Assembly (NCBI RefSeq): GCF_014648135.1
Contig: NZ_BMQN01000001.1
Span: forward strand, 434,001-498,000
Length of the DNA stretch: 64,000 nucleotides
Source of the DNA: Deinococcus sedimenti
GTDB taxonomy: Bacteria > Deinococcota > Deinococci > Deinococcales > Deinococcaceae
Direction: 5' to 3'
A program made the position numbers and the translations under genes. Below the pieces are notes generated by a model. The model saw only the letters and a program-made list of their open reading frames with translations, was not told the origin of the DNA and made no database searches. This document shows, piece by piece, positions 13,617-25,222 of this stretch. Every line of letters begins with the position of its first letter. Position 1 is the first letter of the stretch.

Positions 13617-15070
13617 AGCGTCCCCACCAGTTCACGCGACAGTTTCCACACGTCGCCCGCGCCCATCGTGACGATCAGGTCGCCGGGCCCGGCAGTCTCG
13701 CGCAGCACGCGCAGCACCTCGGCGCGGTCGGGCAGGTAGCGCACGCCCGCGTGACCCCCGGCGATCATGCGGTCACTGATCAGCGTGGCGTGAATGCCGG
13801 GAATGGGCGTCTCGCTGGCCGCCGCGATGTCCAGCAGCAGCACCTCGTCCGCGTCCATCAGCGCGTCCGCCAGGCGCGGCCAGGACTGCTGCGTGCGCAG
13901 GTACCGGTGAGGCTGGAACACCACCCGCACGCGCCGCCCCGTCTGCCGGGCCGCCTGCACCGCCGCCGCGACCTTCGTGGCGTTGTGCGCGTAATCGTCG
14001 ATCACCAGCGCACCGTTCAGTTCCCCGATGCGCTGCCAGCGCCGCCCCGGACCTCGGAACTCCGCCAGCGCCGCCGCCGCCTGCGCCACATTCCCGCCGT
14101 GCAGGTCCACGACCGCCAGCGCCGCCAGCGCGTTCAGGACGTTATGCAGGCCAGGCAGCGCCACGCGCGCCTCTGCCAGCGGCTCACCCCGGCGCAGCAC
14201 CGTGAACGTCGTGCCGTCCGCGTCCGGGCGCAGGTTCACCGCGCGGTAGTCCGCCCCCTCGGCCTGCCCGTACGTCAGGCGCTCACGGGCGCCCCCGCAC
14301 AGTTCATCCAGGCCGGGCCAGTCGGCGCACAGCAGCACCCGGCCCGACTGCGCCACGAAACGCGCGAACGCCGCGTGCTGCTCCTCCACCGTCTCCCAGT
14401 AGGTGGCCTGGTTGCCGCCCACATGGTCGTCCTCGGCGTTCGTGAACACCGCCGTGCCCGCCGCCAGCGCCGCGAAGCCCCTGTCCGACTCGTCCACCTC
14501 GGCCACGAAGGGACCGCTGCCGGTGCGGGCGTTGCTGCCGAACTCCGGCACGATCCCGCCCACGAACGCCGACGGGTCCAGGTCCGCCCCGGCCAGCGCC
14601 ACGGCGATCATGCTGGTCGTGGTCGTCTTGCCGTGCGTGCCGATCACGCCGATGCTCGTCCCGGCCCGCAGCAGCGCGTCCAGCAGGGCCATGCGCGGCC
14701 GGATCTCCACGCCCGCCGCGCGCGCCGCCACCAGCTCCGGATGGTCCTTCGGAACCGCTTCCGACGCGACCAGCACGTCGATACGGCCGAAGGGCTCGTC
14801 GGTCACGTGCGCCGCCGAGTGCTCCGGCGCGACCGGAATGCCCTCCTGCGACAGGCGCGCCGTGAGGTCCGTGACGTGCTCGTCACAGCCGCTCACACGG
14901 TGCCCCTGCGCCGACAGCAGCCGCGCGAAGGCACTCATGCCAATGCCGCCCGCCCCCATCAGGTGATAGTGCAGGGCCTCGGGACGGGAAGAATCGATTG
15001 AGGACGCCGCGGCCACGCCGGGCGGGAAAACAGCTTCAGGAAGGTCAGTCATGATCGGGTGGGGGCCCAT
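13613..15070 (-). CDS. murC: UDP-N-acetylmuramate--L-alanine ligase MurC
   Basis: About 485 residues. Mur ligase domains in order: N-terminal HLMGAGGIGMSAFARLL (UDP binding), central ATP site GVIGTHGKTTTTSM with VAEVDESDRGF, and the C-terminal domain with VIDDYAHNATKV and FQPHRYLRTQ. It adds L-Ala to UDP-MurNAc. I placed the start at the ATG that overlaps the murG stop (TAATG at 15072-15068); the ATG at 15052 (MTDLPEAV) is an equally possible start, and neither has a clear Shine-Dalgarno. Confidence 0.95.
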
Positions 15071-16215
15071 TAACGCAGGTGCCGTTCGATCAGGTCCGCA
15101 AAACGCCCCGCCGCACCCGTCTGGGCCCGCCCGAGCGCCGCCTCTGCCATCGAGGCGCGCGTCCCCGCTGCCGCACACTCTAACACCGCCCGCCCCAGCG
15201 CTTCCGAGGCGTTCTTCTGCTCCACCACGAGCCCCGCCCCCGCCGACTGCACCGCCTGCGCGTTATGGAACTGATGGTTCTCCGCCGACTCCGGCAGCGG
15301 CACCATGATCAGCGGCACCCCGTGATACGCCGCCTCCGCCAGCGTGCTCGTGCCCGCGCGCGTGACCGCGAGGTCCGCCACGGACCACGCTGCTACGGCG
15401 TCCACGAAGCCCGCCGCCTCGTACCACTCCAGGTCCTGCACGCCCGGCGCGACCTCCGAGAGCCAGCGCGGCCCGGTCGAGTGCAGCACCTGCACCCCAC
15501 CCCCCGCGCCCCCCGCACCCGTGAAGTCCAGATCCACCAGCCCGCGCGACGGCGCGCTCCCCGGCGGCAGCAGCCCCTCCGGGCCGAACACGTGCCGCAG
15601 TACGTCCGGCACCGTCTGGTTCAGGAACAGCGACCCCTGCGACCCGCCCATCACGAAGATCGTCAGCGGCCCCTCCTGCAAGCCCAGGCGCGCCAGCGCC
15701 TCCGCGCGCGGCAGGCGCTCCTCACGCACCGGCATGCCCACCATCGTCGCCAGCGCCGGGTCCAGGCCGATCACGCGCTCGTACGCCGTGCCCACCGCCC
15801 GCGCCTTGCGGACCGCCAGCCGCTGCGTCAGGCCCAGCCGGGCATTCTGCTCGTGCAGCACCGTCGGCACACCCAGACTCTGTGCGGCCAGCACCCCCGG
15901 CAGGCTCGCGAAGCCGCCGTACCCCACCACCACGCCCGGCTTCAGGCGCCCCAGCAGCGAGCGGGCCTGCAGCACGCCCTGACCGGCCCGCAGCAGCTCC
16001 CGCGGGTCCGGGCGGCCCTGCCCGCTGCGCGCCAGTTTCCCGGCGTCCACGCCCTCGAACGGCAGGCCCTGCTCGCGCGCCACGCGCTCCTCCATGCCCC
16101 CACGCTGCCCCAGCAGCAGCACCTTATGCCCTCGGCGCGACAGCTCCCGCGCCGTCGCCACCGCCGGATAGATGTGCCCCCCCGTGCCCCCCGTCGCCAT
16201 CACAACCAGACTCAT
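15070..16215 (-). CDS. murG: Lipid II synthase: undecaprenyl-PP-MurNAc-pentapeptide GlcNAc transferase MurG
   Basis: 381 residues. GT28 family: ATGGTGGHIYPAVATARELSRRGH (lipid-side G loops), [30 protein letters not shown], and the C-terminal UDP-GlcNAc site VTRAGTSTLAEAAYHGVPLIMVPLP. Peripheral on the cytoplasmic membrane face. First gene of the cluster; TAGACT 8 nt before the ATG suggests a leaderless transcript that runs through murC, murB, ftsQ and ftsA. Confidence 0.95.
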   Translation of the reverse strand: MSLVVMATGGTGGHIYPAVATARELSRRGHKVLLLGQRGGMEERVAREQGLPFEGVDAGKLARSGQGRPDPRELLRAGQGVLQARSLLGRLKPGVVVGYGGFASLPGVLAAQSLGVPTVLHEQNARLGLTQRLAVRKARAVGTAYERVIGLDPALATMVGMPVREERLPRAEALARLGLQEGPLTIFVMGGSQGSLFLNQTVPDVLRHVFGPEGLLPPGSAPSRGLVDLDFTGAGGAGGGVQVLHSTGPRWLSEVAPGVQDLEWYEAAGFVDAVAAWSVADLAVTRAGTSTLAEAAYHGVPLIMVPLPESAENHQFHNAQAVQSAGAGLVVEQKNASEALGRAVLECAAAGTRASMAEAALGRAQTGAAGRFADLIERHLR

Positions 16216-16223
16216 CGCGGGCG

Positions 16224-16229
16224 AGTCTA
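16224..16229 (-). promoter_or_regulatory. -10 box (TAGACT) of the murG-ftsA operon
   Basis: TAGACT on the minus strand, 8 nt before the murG ATG; leaderless-type spacing. It is the most obvious promoter for the whole mur/fts operon. Confidence 0.55.
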
Positions 16230-16255
16230 GCCCGTCAGGGGTGTGGGTTGTAGGC

Positions 16256-16420
16256 AGTGGGAAGTGGTGAGTGGTGAGTGGGCAGTGGAACCCGAGCCGC
16301 TCAGTCGGGAGCGGTCATGGGGCAACGACAGGAAGGGGAGACGACCACACCGCGTCGCCTCCCCCCAGGACACGGGGCGGGTCATCCAGCCGACCCACTC
16401 CCCACTGCCCACTCCCTACT
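16256..16420. repeat. Inverted heptanucleotide arrays flanking a hairpin (cassette 1)
   Basis: Five tandem heptamers AGTGGNN run from 16256 to 16290, and four tandem heptamers of the inverse type (NCCCACT) run from 16393 to 16420. Between them GGGGAGACGAC can pair with GTCGCCTCCCC. The structure separates the murG promoter from the end of the AIM24 gene. The same layout recurs at 40050-40149. Confidence 0.75.
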
Positions 16421-16429
16421 GCCCCAAGC

Positions 16430-17200
<771 letters not shown>

Positions 17201-17206
17201 GACACC

Positions 17207-17212
17207 ACAGTA
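17207..17212 (-). promoter_or_regulatory. -10 box (TACTGT) for leaderless AIM24 gene
   Basis: TANNNT box with 6 nt to the ATG at 17200. Confidence 0.5.
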
Positions 17213-17250
17213 CGACGGCCCACGCGCCCGGGTTCCCGGAGGCACCCGGA

Positions 17251-19485
17251 TCAGAGGTAGCGCGCCGTGACCGACCGCTCCACGCCACGCAGTCCGGCGG
17301 GGGGGCCGCTGTACAGCACCTCGCCGCCCGCTCGTCCGCCCTCGGGGCCCAGGTCGATCAGCCAGTCCGCCTGCCGGATCACGTCCAGCTGATGCTCGAT
17401 CAGGATGACGGTGTTCCCGCCGTCCACCAGCCGGTCGATGATGCCCAGCAGCAGCCCGATGTCGCTCAGGTGCAGGCCCGTGGTGGGTTCGTCCATGACG
17501 TACACGCTGCCCTTCTTGTGCAGTTCGGTGGCGAGCTTCAGTCGCTGCGCCTCGCCGCCCGACACGGTGCTCAGCGGCTGCCCCAGCGTCAGGTACCCCA
17601 GGCCCACGTCGTTCATGGCCTGCAGCACCGCGCGGACGGGTTTCTCGGTGAAGAACGCCAGCGCCGCCTCGGCGGTCATGTTCAGCACGTCGCTGATCGA
17701 CTGCCCCCGCAACTGCCAGCGCAGCACGTCCGGGCGGAAGCGCTGGCCCTCGCAGACCTCGCATGTGGTCGAGAGGCCCTCCATGAACGCCAGGTCCGTG
17801 TACACGACGCCCAGCCCGGCGCAGTTCGGGCAGCTGCCCTCGGAGTTGAAGCTGAACAGCGCGGGGCTCTGACCGCTGGCCTTCGCGAACGCCTTGCGGA
17901 TCGGGTCCATGATCCCGGTGTACGTGGCGGGCGCCGAGCGGCTGTTCGTGGTCACCCGCGACTGATCCACGACCACGGCGTCCGGGTGCAGCGGCAGGAA
18001 CACGTCGTGAATCAGGGTGCTCTTGCCCGACCCGGCCACACCCGTCACGACCGTCAGGACGCCCGTGGGGATGTCCACGGTCACGTTCCTGAGGTTGTGC
18101 AGGCGCGCGCCCTCCACGTGCAGCCAGCCGACCGGGGCGCGCAACTGCTCCTTCAGCGGCAGGGGGCGACCGAGGTGCCGCCCGGTCAGGGTGCCCGCCT
18201 CCAGCAGGGCCGCGACCGGCCCCTGGAACACCACCTCGCCCCCCCGCGTGCCCGGCCCGGGGCCGATGTCCACCACGTGATCCGCCGCGAGAATCACGTC
18301 CGGGTCGTGCTCGACGACCAGCACGGTGTTGCCCTTGTCGCGCAGCGCGCCCAGCAGCCCGGTCAGGCGCGACACGTCGCGCGCGTGCAGGCCCACGCTG
18401 GGCTCGTCGAGGACGTACAGCATGTCGGTCAGGCTGTTGCCCAGGTGGCGCACCAGCTTCAGCCGCTGGCCCTCACCGCCCGACAGCGTGGCCGTCTCGC
18501 GGCTCAGGCTCAGGTACCCCAGCCCGATCTCCACGAGGTGCGACAGGCGCTGCGCGAGGTGCCCTGCCACGCGCGCCGCCGCCGGGTCGCTCAGGCCCCG
18601 CAGGAACGCCAGCAGCTCGGTCGCCTCCAGATCCGACAGGTCCGCGATGTTCCGCCCCTCGATCCGCGACGCCAGGGCCGCCGCGTTCAGGCGCGCGCCG
18701 CTGCACGCCGGGCAGGTGCCGCCGGTCACGAACTGCTCGAACACCGCGCGGCTGCGGTCGGACATGGCCGCCGCGTCCTTTTTCAGGTACATCCGCTCGA
18801 AGCGCTCCACCAGCCCCTCGTACGTCATGTTGATCTCGCCCAGCGACACCTTCAGGTCCCGCCCGTGCAGCAGCAGGTGCAGGTCGTGCTCGGAGTACTC
18901 CTGCACCGGGCGGTCCAGGTCGAACAGGCCACTCAGCGCGTATGTCTTCCACAGCCACTTGCCGGGTCTGAAATCCGGGTGCTGGATGGCGCCCTCGTTC
19001 AGGGAGAGGGTGCGGTCCAGGAGGCGGTCCAGGTCGAGCTGGGTGGTGCGGCCGATGCCCTCGCAGTCCGGGCACATGCCCTGCGGCGTGTTGAACGAGT
19101 ACGCGAACGCCGGGCCCGCCGACGGCTGCCCCGCGCGGGAGAACAGCAGCCGCAGCGGCGCGGCGATGTCCGTGTACGTACCGACCGTGGAGCGCGCCCC
19201 GCCCCCCACCCGTTTCTGGTTGATGACGACCGGGGCGTTCAGGTTCGCCACGCCGTCCACGTCCGGCTGCCCGTAGTGCGGCAGGAAGCCCTGCACGAAC
19301 GCGGTGAAGGTCTCGTTCAGCTGCCGCTGCGCCTCGGCGGCCAGCGTGTCGAACACCAGCGACGACTTGCCGGAGCCCGACACGCCGGTGAAGACCGTCA
19401 GTTTCTGCTTGGGAATGTCCAGCGAGACGTTCTTCAGGTTGTGTTCGCGCGCGCCGCGCACCTCGATGAAAGCCCGGTCGGTCAT
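17251..19485 (-). CDS. UvrA-like excinuclease ABC subunit A paralogue (short class)
   Basis: 744 residues, against about 940-1000 for canonical UvrA. Two ABC modules: Walker A FTGVSGSGKSSLVFDT and VTGVAGSGKSTLIHDV; signatures LSGGEGQRLKL and VSGGEAQRLKL; Walker B YVLDEPSVGLH and YVMDEPTTGLH. Zinc-finger Cys pairs are CPDCEG/CPACSG in the first half and CPNCAG/CEVCEG in the second. The region between Walker A and the first finger is too short for a full UvrB-binding domain, as in the UvrA2 class. UvrA2-type proteins are linked to DNA damage or DNA-binding drug tolerance. AAGGAGG lies 7 nt before the ATG. Not part of a uvr operon. Confidence 0.88.
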   Translation of the reverse strand: MTDRAFIEVRGAREHNLKNVSLDIPKQKLTVFTGVSGSGKSSLVFDTLAAEAQRQLNETFTAFVQGFLPHYGQPDVDGVANLNAPVVINQKRVGGGARSTVGTYTDIAAPLRLLFSRAGQPSAGPAFAYSFNTPQGMCPDCEGIGRTTQLDLDRLLDRTLSLNEGAIQHPDFRPGKWLWKTYALSGLFDLDRPVQEYSEHDLHLLLHGRDLKVSLGEINMTYEGLVERFERMYLKKDAAAMSDRSRAVFEQFVTGGTCPACSGARLNAAALASRIEGRNIADLSDLEATELLAFLRGLSDPAAARVAGHLAQRLSHLVEIGLGYLSLSRETATLSGGEGQRLKLVRHLGNSLTDMLYVLDEPSVGLHARDVSRLTGLLGALRDKGNTVLVVEHDPDVILAADHVVDIGPGPGTRGGEVVFQGPVAALLEAGTLTGRHLGRPLPLKEQLRAPVGWLHVEGARLHNLRNVTVDIPTGVLTVVTGVAGSGKSTLIHDVFLPLHPDAVVVDQSRVTTNSRSAPATYTGIMDPIRKAFAKASGQSPALFSFNSEGSCPNCAGLGVVYTDLAFMEGLSTTCEVCEGQRFRPDVLRWQLRGQSISDVLNMTAEAALAFFTEKPVRAVLQAMNDVGLGYLTLGQPLSTVSGGEAQRLKLATELHKKGSVYVMDEPTTGLHLSDIGLLLGIIDRLVDGGNTVILIEHQLDVIRQADWLIDLGPEGGRAGGEVLYSGPPAGLRGVERSVTARYL

Positions 19486-19527
19486 GGGTGTGCCTCCTTG
19501 ATCTCCAGCGTCTCTGAGCAACATGTG

Positions 19528-19571
19528 AAAACCCCCCACGACAGAGCTTCATGGAAGCTTCACGCAGGGGG
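19528..19571 (-). terminator. Terminator after the aminotransferase gene
   Basis: On the minus strand a CCCCC ... GGGGGG outer stem with an inner GAAGC/GCTTC hairpin is followed by TTTT, directly downstream of the stop at 19596. Confidence 0.65.
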
Positions 19572-19595
19572 CCGTTCGAGACTGTGTTCAGTCGG

Positions 19596-20759
19596 TCAGC
19601 TCAGCAGCCCGCCGATGCGGCGCAGCACCTCCTCGATGTTCGCCATGCTCGTCGCGTAACTCAGGCGCACCTGCCCCGGCGCGGCGAAATCCGTGCCCGG
19701 CACGACCGCCACCCGCGCGTCGTCCAGGATGCGCCGCGCGGCCTCCAGCTCGTCGGGGTGGATGGGCGTCGTGTCGGCCATCACGTAGAACGCGCCCTGC
19801 GGCGTGGGCGTGCGCAGGCCCAGCGCGTTCAGGCCCGAGACGATCCGGTCGCGCCGCTCGCGGTACGCCGCGCGGGCCATGTCCACGAACGCCGCCGTGT
19901 GCGCCTGATCCGACAGGGCCGAAAGGGTTGCGTACTGCGACACGCTGCTCGCGTTGCTCGTGCTCTGCGACTGCAGCGCGTTCATCGCGGCGATCACGCC
20001 CTTCGGGCCGCCCGCGTACCCGATGCGCCACCCGGTCATCGCGTACGCCTTGCTGGCCCCGTTGATCGTCAGCGTGTGCTCGGGCGCGTACAGGCCAATA
20101 CTGACCTGCTCGGCGTCGTACACTAGATGCTCGTACATCTCGTCCGTCACGATCACGAGGTTATGCTTCTGTGCCAACGCCGCCACCGCGCGCAGCACCT
20201 CCGGCGGGAACACCGCGCCCGTCGGGTTGCCGGGGCTGTTCAGCACGATCATCCGCGTCCTGGGCGTCACGCGCGCCTCCAGCTCGTCGGGATCGAGCAG
20301 GAACCCCGACTCCGGGGTGGTCGGCACCGCCACCGGCACCGCGCCCGTCAGGGCCACCATCTCCGGGTAACTCACCCAGTACGGCGCGGGGATCAGCACC
20401 TCGTCGCCCGGGTTCAGCAGTGCGAAGAACGCGTTGAACAGCGCCTGCTTCCCGCCACTCGTGACCGTCACCGCGTCCGGCGCGTACTCCAGGCCGTTCT
20501 CGCGGGCGAACTTCGCGCTGATCGCCTCCCTCAACTCCGGAATGCCGTTCACGGCCGTGTACTTCGTCTTGCCGCTCTCGATCGCGGCGATGGCCGCTGC
20601 CTTCACGTGATCCGGCGTGTCGAAATCCGGCTCGCCGACACTCATGCTGATCACGTCCACGCCCTGCCGCCGCAACTCCAGCGCGCGGCTCGTCACCGCG
20701 ACCGTCGCGGAAGGCTTCAGGCTCAGGGCACGCTCGGACAGCAGAAAAGGGCCGCTCAT
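19596..20759 (-). CDS. Pyridoxal phosphate-dependent aminotransferase (aspartate aminotransferase type, class I)
   Basis: 387 residues, fold type I. MSVGEPDFDTPDHV near residue 40, SGGKQALFNAFFAL near 101, NSPGNPTGAVF near 174, and the PLP lysine at about 237 in INGASKAYAMTGWRIGYAGG; RLSYATS near the end carries the substrate-carboxylate Arg. Closest by pattern to the Thermus-type aspartate aminotransferase (subgroup Ib). Substrate range cannot be fixed from sequence. TACCCT sits 7 nt before the ATG (leaderless). The small exported protein gene lies 44 bp upstream on the same strand. Confidence 0.9.
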   Translation of the reverse strand: MSGPFLLSERALSLKPSATVAVTSRALELRRQGVDVISMSVGEPDFDTPDHVKAAAIAAIESGKTKYTAVNGIPELREAISAKFARENGLEYAPDAVTVTSGGKQALFNAFFALLNPGDEVLIPAPYWVSYPEMVALTGAVPVAVPTTPESGFLLDPDELEARVTPRTRMIVLNSPGNPTGAVFPPEVLRAVAALAQKHNLVIVTDEMYEHLVYDAEQVSIGLYAPEHTLTINGASKAYAMTGWRIGYAGGPKGVIAAMNALQSQSTSNASSVSQYATLSALSDQAHTAAFVDMARAAYRERRDRIVSGLNALGLRTPTPQGAFYVMADTTPIHPDELEAARRILDDARVAVVPGTDFAAPGQVRLSYATSMANIEEVLRRIGGLLS

Positions 20760-20766
20760 GCCCCGC

Positions 20767-20772
20767 AGGGTA
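20767..20772 (-). promoter_or_regulatory. -10 box (TACCCT) for leaderless aminotransferase
   Basis: TANNNT with 7 nt to the ATG at 20759. Confidence 0.5.
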
Positions 20773-20803
20773 CAGGCGGCCCGAATGGCGCGGGGCGAGA
20801 GGT

Positions 20804-21292
20804 TTAGAAGCGGTACGTCACGCCCAGATTCACGCCGGGTGCGAACACGCCCTGCCCGGGCACCACCAGGTACCGTGCCTTGACCTCCCCGAAGTAGCCC
20901 CAGTTGCCCTGTCCCAGCGGCCCCTGCACGCCCACCACGCCGCCCAGCAGCCACGCCGCGCCCAGGATGGTCCCCACGCTCGGGCCGCCGTACACGTTCA
21001 GGCCTGCGCGGTTGCCCCGGAACAGCAGGTCGGCGCCCACCACCGGGATCGGGCCGGTCACGTCCGGCAGCGGAATCAGGGTCGCACTGGCGGTTCCCCG
21101 CACGGAGAGCGTGCCGGACGGCAGCTGCGCCACGTCCGCACTCAGGCCGAGGCTCAGGGTCGGCAGGAGGTACACCTCCGTGCCCACCCCACCCCACACC
21201 TGCACGCCACCGGAAGGGGTCGGGGTGTCGGACTGGGCAGCGGCGGAACCGGCCAGGAGCAGCCCGGCGAAGATCAGGGTCAAGCGTTTCAC
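20804..21292 (-). CDS. Small exported, probably beta-barrel-like protein
   Basis: 162 residues. Signal peptide (V)KRLTLIFAGLLLAGSAAAQ, then a Gly/Val/Leu-rich sequence with alternating hydrophobic residues (GGVGTEVYLLPTLSLGLSADV, LSVRGTASATL) ending in GVNLGVTYRF. A final aromatic residue and the alternation suggest a small outer-layer beta-barrel. No family recognised. The start GTG at 21292 is fixed by TACACT 6 nt upstream. Confidence 0.7.
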   Translation of the reverse strand: MKRLTLIFAGLLLAGSAAAQSDTPTPSGGVQVWGGVGTEVYLLPTLSLGLSADVAQLPSGTLSVRGTASATLIPLPDVTGPIPVVGADLLFRGNRAGLNVYGGPSVGTILGAAWLLGGVVGVQGPLGQGNWGYFGEVKARYLVVPGQGVFAPGVNLGVTYRF

Positions 21293-21298
21293 CCCGCG

Positions 21299-21304
21299 AG
21301 TGTA
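21299..21304 (-). promoter_or_regulatory. -10 box (TACACT) for leaderless GTG start at 21292
   Basis: TANNNT with 6 nt to a GTG; it decides the start of the small exported protein. Confidence 0.5.
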
Positions 21305-21389
21305 GACACGACGCGCCGCGCCCGGTGCCTCACCTGACGCGCGCCGCCCCGTGCCCCCGGCGGGGGAGAGGCGGCGCACGTCAGGCGCT

Positions 21390-21548
21390 CACAGCGGTTT
21401 CCAGTTCCGTTGAGGGGCCAACACCACGCCCCAGGGCTGCACCTCCAACCGCTGTCCTTCTCCGGTGCTCGCTCTGCGGCGCAGCTCTTCGAGTCCGCTC
21501 GGTTCAGAGAGATTTGAGAAACCCCTTCAAGACCTCTGAACTCCGCTG
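21390..21548 (-). repeat. Dispersed two-hairpin repeat, copy A (subfamily 1)
   Basis: Read on the minus strand it begins at the response-regulator stop (TGA then CAGCGGAGTTCAGAG), forms a first hairpin ending CTCTGAAC, has the core CGAGCGGA and GCGAGCACC, then GGTTGGAGGTG, a second hairpin, and ends GGAACTGGAAACCGCTGTGA. It aligns along its length with copy B at 29425-29561. Confidence 0.8.
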
Positions 21549-22133
21549 TCAGTGCAGCAGGCCGATGCTGCGGGCGCGGCTGACGGCCTCGGTGCGGTCC
21601 CCGGCGTCCAGCTTCGCGTACAGCCGCGCGAGGTGATCCTTGACGGTGTCCGGGCTGACCCCCAGGTTCTTCGCGATCTCCTTGTTGCTGTACCCCTGCG
21701 CCAGCAGGGGCAGCACCTCGGACTCGCGGGGCGTCAGGCGCGGCACGTCCACGTGCGGCAGGCGGTCAATCTCGGGGTTCGCGACGATGTCCCGCAGCTG
21801 CCGCGCGAGGCTCTCCGGGTCGGTTTCCTTGCTCACGTACCCGCGCGCCCCGGCCGCCCGGGCCGCCTGCACGATCGCCGGCTCCGCGAAGGTGGTGATC
21901 AGGACGCTCACCACGCGGGGGTTGCTCTGCCGCAGGCGCTCGCACACCTCGATGCCGGTCATGCCGGGCATCTTCACGTCCAGCAGCGCCGCGTCGGGTT
22001 GCAGGGTCCGGCAGGCCTCCAGCGCGGCCAGACCGTCGCTGGCCTCGGCGACCACGTCGAACCCCTGGTGAATCAGGGCGTACTTCAGGCCCATGCGGAA
22101 GAGGGGGTGGTCGTCGGCGATGACTAATCTCAT
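21549..22133 (-). CDS. NarL/LuxR-family response regulator
   Basis: 194 residues. Receiver domain with acidic pocket VIADDHP, phospho-acceptor Asp at about 52 (ALLDVKMPG) and Lys at about 102 (YVSKE). The C-terminal LuxR helix-turn-helix is about 134-190 (LTPRESEVLPLLAQGYSNKEI, NLGVSPDTVKDHLARLYAKL). Transcription regulator of unknown regulon. Its start overlaps the histidine kinase stop (ATGA), so the two are co-translated. Confidence 0.93.
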   Translation of the reverse strand: MRLVIADDHPLFRMGLKYALIHQGFDVVAEASDGLAALEACRTLQPDAALLDVKMPGMTGIEVCERLRQSNPRVVSVLITTFAEPAIVQAARAAGARGYVSKETDPESLARQLRDIVANPEIDRLPHVDVPRLTPRESEVLPLLAQGYSNKEIAKNLGVSPDTVKDHLARLYAKLDAGDRTEAVSRARSIGLLH

Positions 22134-23209
22134 GGGTGAACCTCCGGGAGGGACAGGGTGAAGCGGGTCAGGGTGGGCACGGCGGAATCGGCAGGACGGT
22201 CAGGTTCAGGAGGAGGTTCGGGCGGCTGAGGATGAACGCGGTCGTAGTGCAGTTCCCCACCGTGCGCCTGCGCGATGCGCCGCACGATGAACAGCCCCAG
22301 GCCCGCCGTGCCGGACGTGTACTGCTGACCGGCAATGGTGGTGGGCTGGGCGTTGAACGGCTGGGCCAGCTCATCCAGCGGGGCGGGCAGGCCCGGGCCG
22401 TCGTCGGTGACGGTCAGGCCCGCCGGGGAGACCGCCAGCGTGACGCGGGTGCGGGCATACCGCAGGGCGTTCACGGTCAGGTTGGTGACCGCGCGGTCCA
22501 GCACGCCCGCGTCAACCGCCGCCACACCGTGACCCTCCACGCTCAGCTGAAGGCCCCGTTCCTGCACCTGGGTGGCCACGCGCGCCGCGACCTCGTCCAG
22601 CAGCGTGCGCAGATCGGCGGGCGCCAGGCGGACCTGCACGTGCTCCTGCTCGAAGCGGTGCGCGTCGGCCATCTGCTGCACCAGGGCCAGCAGCCGCGCC
22701 GTCTCCGCCTGGATCTGCTCGCCCATCATGCGGCGCTCGGCGTCCGGAACCGGCATGGTCGTGATGATCTTCGTGAGGTGACCGGTGGCGATCAGCGGGG
22801 TTTTCAGGTCGTGCACCAGGGTCGCCATGAACGCGTTGCGGCGCGCCTGCTCGGTACTCAGGCGGCCCAGCAGGTCCGTGAACGCCGAGCGCAGCGACAG
22901 GATCTCACTCGGGTCGTCCGGATGAGGCGCCTGCAGGTGACCGGTCCGGATCTCGGTGCGCAGCCGACTGACGGAGGTGAGCAGCGCGCCGCTCAGGATG
23001 AACCCCACCAGGGCGCAGGTCGCCCCGACCAGCACCATCCACGCGAGGATCGCGCCACTGGGCAGTTCCGGCTGGGCCATGAGGGTCATGACGACGTTCG
23101 GCAGGAACGCCAGCAGGAAGATCACCAGGGTGAACTGGGCGCGCAGGGTCGTGCGGACCCGGAGCCCCCCGCTGGGGCGGGCGACCGCGGGATGTGACCC
23201 TGTGCTCAT
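22130..23209 (-). CDS. Sensor histidine kinase
   Basis: 359 residues. Two membrane segments (about 25-43 and 52-78) with almost no extracytoplasmic loop between them, then a linker, the DHp domain with phospho-accepting His at about 133 (TLVHDLKTPLIATGH), and an HATPase_c domain: N box NLTVNALRYA, G1 VTDDGPGLP, G2 GTAGLGLFIVRRIAQAHGGEL. The tiny sensor loop suggests it senses a membrane state, or a partner, rather than a soluble ligand. Leaderless start: TACGCT 7 nt before the ATG. Confidence 0.92.
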   Translation of the reverse strand: MSTGSHPAVARPSGGLRVRTTLRAQFTLVIFLLAFLPNVVMTLMAQPELPSGAILAWMVLVGATCALVGFILSGALLTSVSRLRTEIRTGHLQAPHPDDPSEILSLRSAFTDLLGRLSTEQARRNAFMATLVHDLKTPLIATGHLTKIITTMPVPDAERRMMGEQIQAETARLLALVQQMADAHRFEQEHVQVRLAPADLRTLLDEVAARVATQVQERGLQLSVEGHGVAAVDAGVLDRAVTNLTVNALRYARTRVTLAVSPAGLTVTDDGPGLPAPLDELAQPFNAQPTTIAGQQYTSGTAGLGLFIVRRIAQAHGGELHYDRVHPQPPEPPPEPDRPADSAVPTLTRFTLSLPEVHP

Positions 23210-23216
23210 GGAACTC

Positions 23217-23222
23217 AGCGTA
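23217..23222 (-). promoter_or_regulatory. -10 box (TACGCT) for the two-component operon
   Basis: TANNNT with 7 nt to the kinase ATG at 23209; leaderless spacing. Confidence 0.5.
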
Positions 23223-23367
23223 CGGGGGCTGCTCTGACAGAACCCTCACGTACCTGTCAATCCCCCCACCCCCATTGCATGGGGGAACGGGTGTCCCCCC
23301 CGGGTGGGGCCTGCAGCTCACGGACAGCGCCAGGTGCGGGGTGGGATGCCGGGTGCCGGGCTCCATG

Positions 23368-23407
23368 AGCACAGGCCCGGCGGGTTCAGCCGGGCCTGTC
23401 GGGTGCT
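23368..23407 (-). terminator. Hairpin downstream of lepA
   Basis: ACAGGCCCGGC (23371-23381) pairs perfectly with GCCGGGCCTGT (23389-23399), extended by AGCAC/GTGCT. No T-run follows. Confidence 0.55.
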
Positions 23408-23413
23408 TCTGCC

Positions 23414-25201
<1,788 letters not shown>

Positions 25202-25208
25202 ACAGAGC

Positions 25209-25214
25209 AGTCTA
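25209..25214 (-). promoter_or_regulatory. lepA: -10 box (TAGACT) for leaderless lepA
   Basis: TAGACT with exactly 7 nt to the GTG start at 25201. Confidence 0.6.
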
Positions 25215-25222
25215 GCGCGGCG

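Noticed and set aside
16216..16429. CRISPR array, because of regular short repeats
   Set aside because: Units are contiguous heptamers without spacers, and no cas gene is near.
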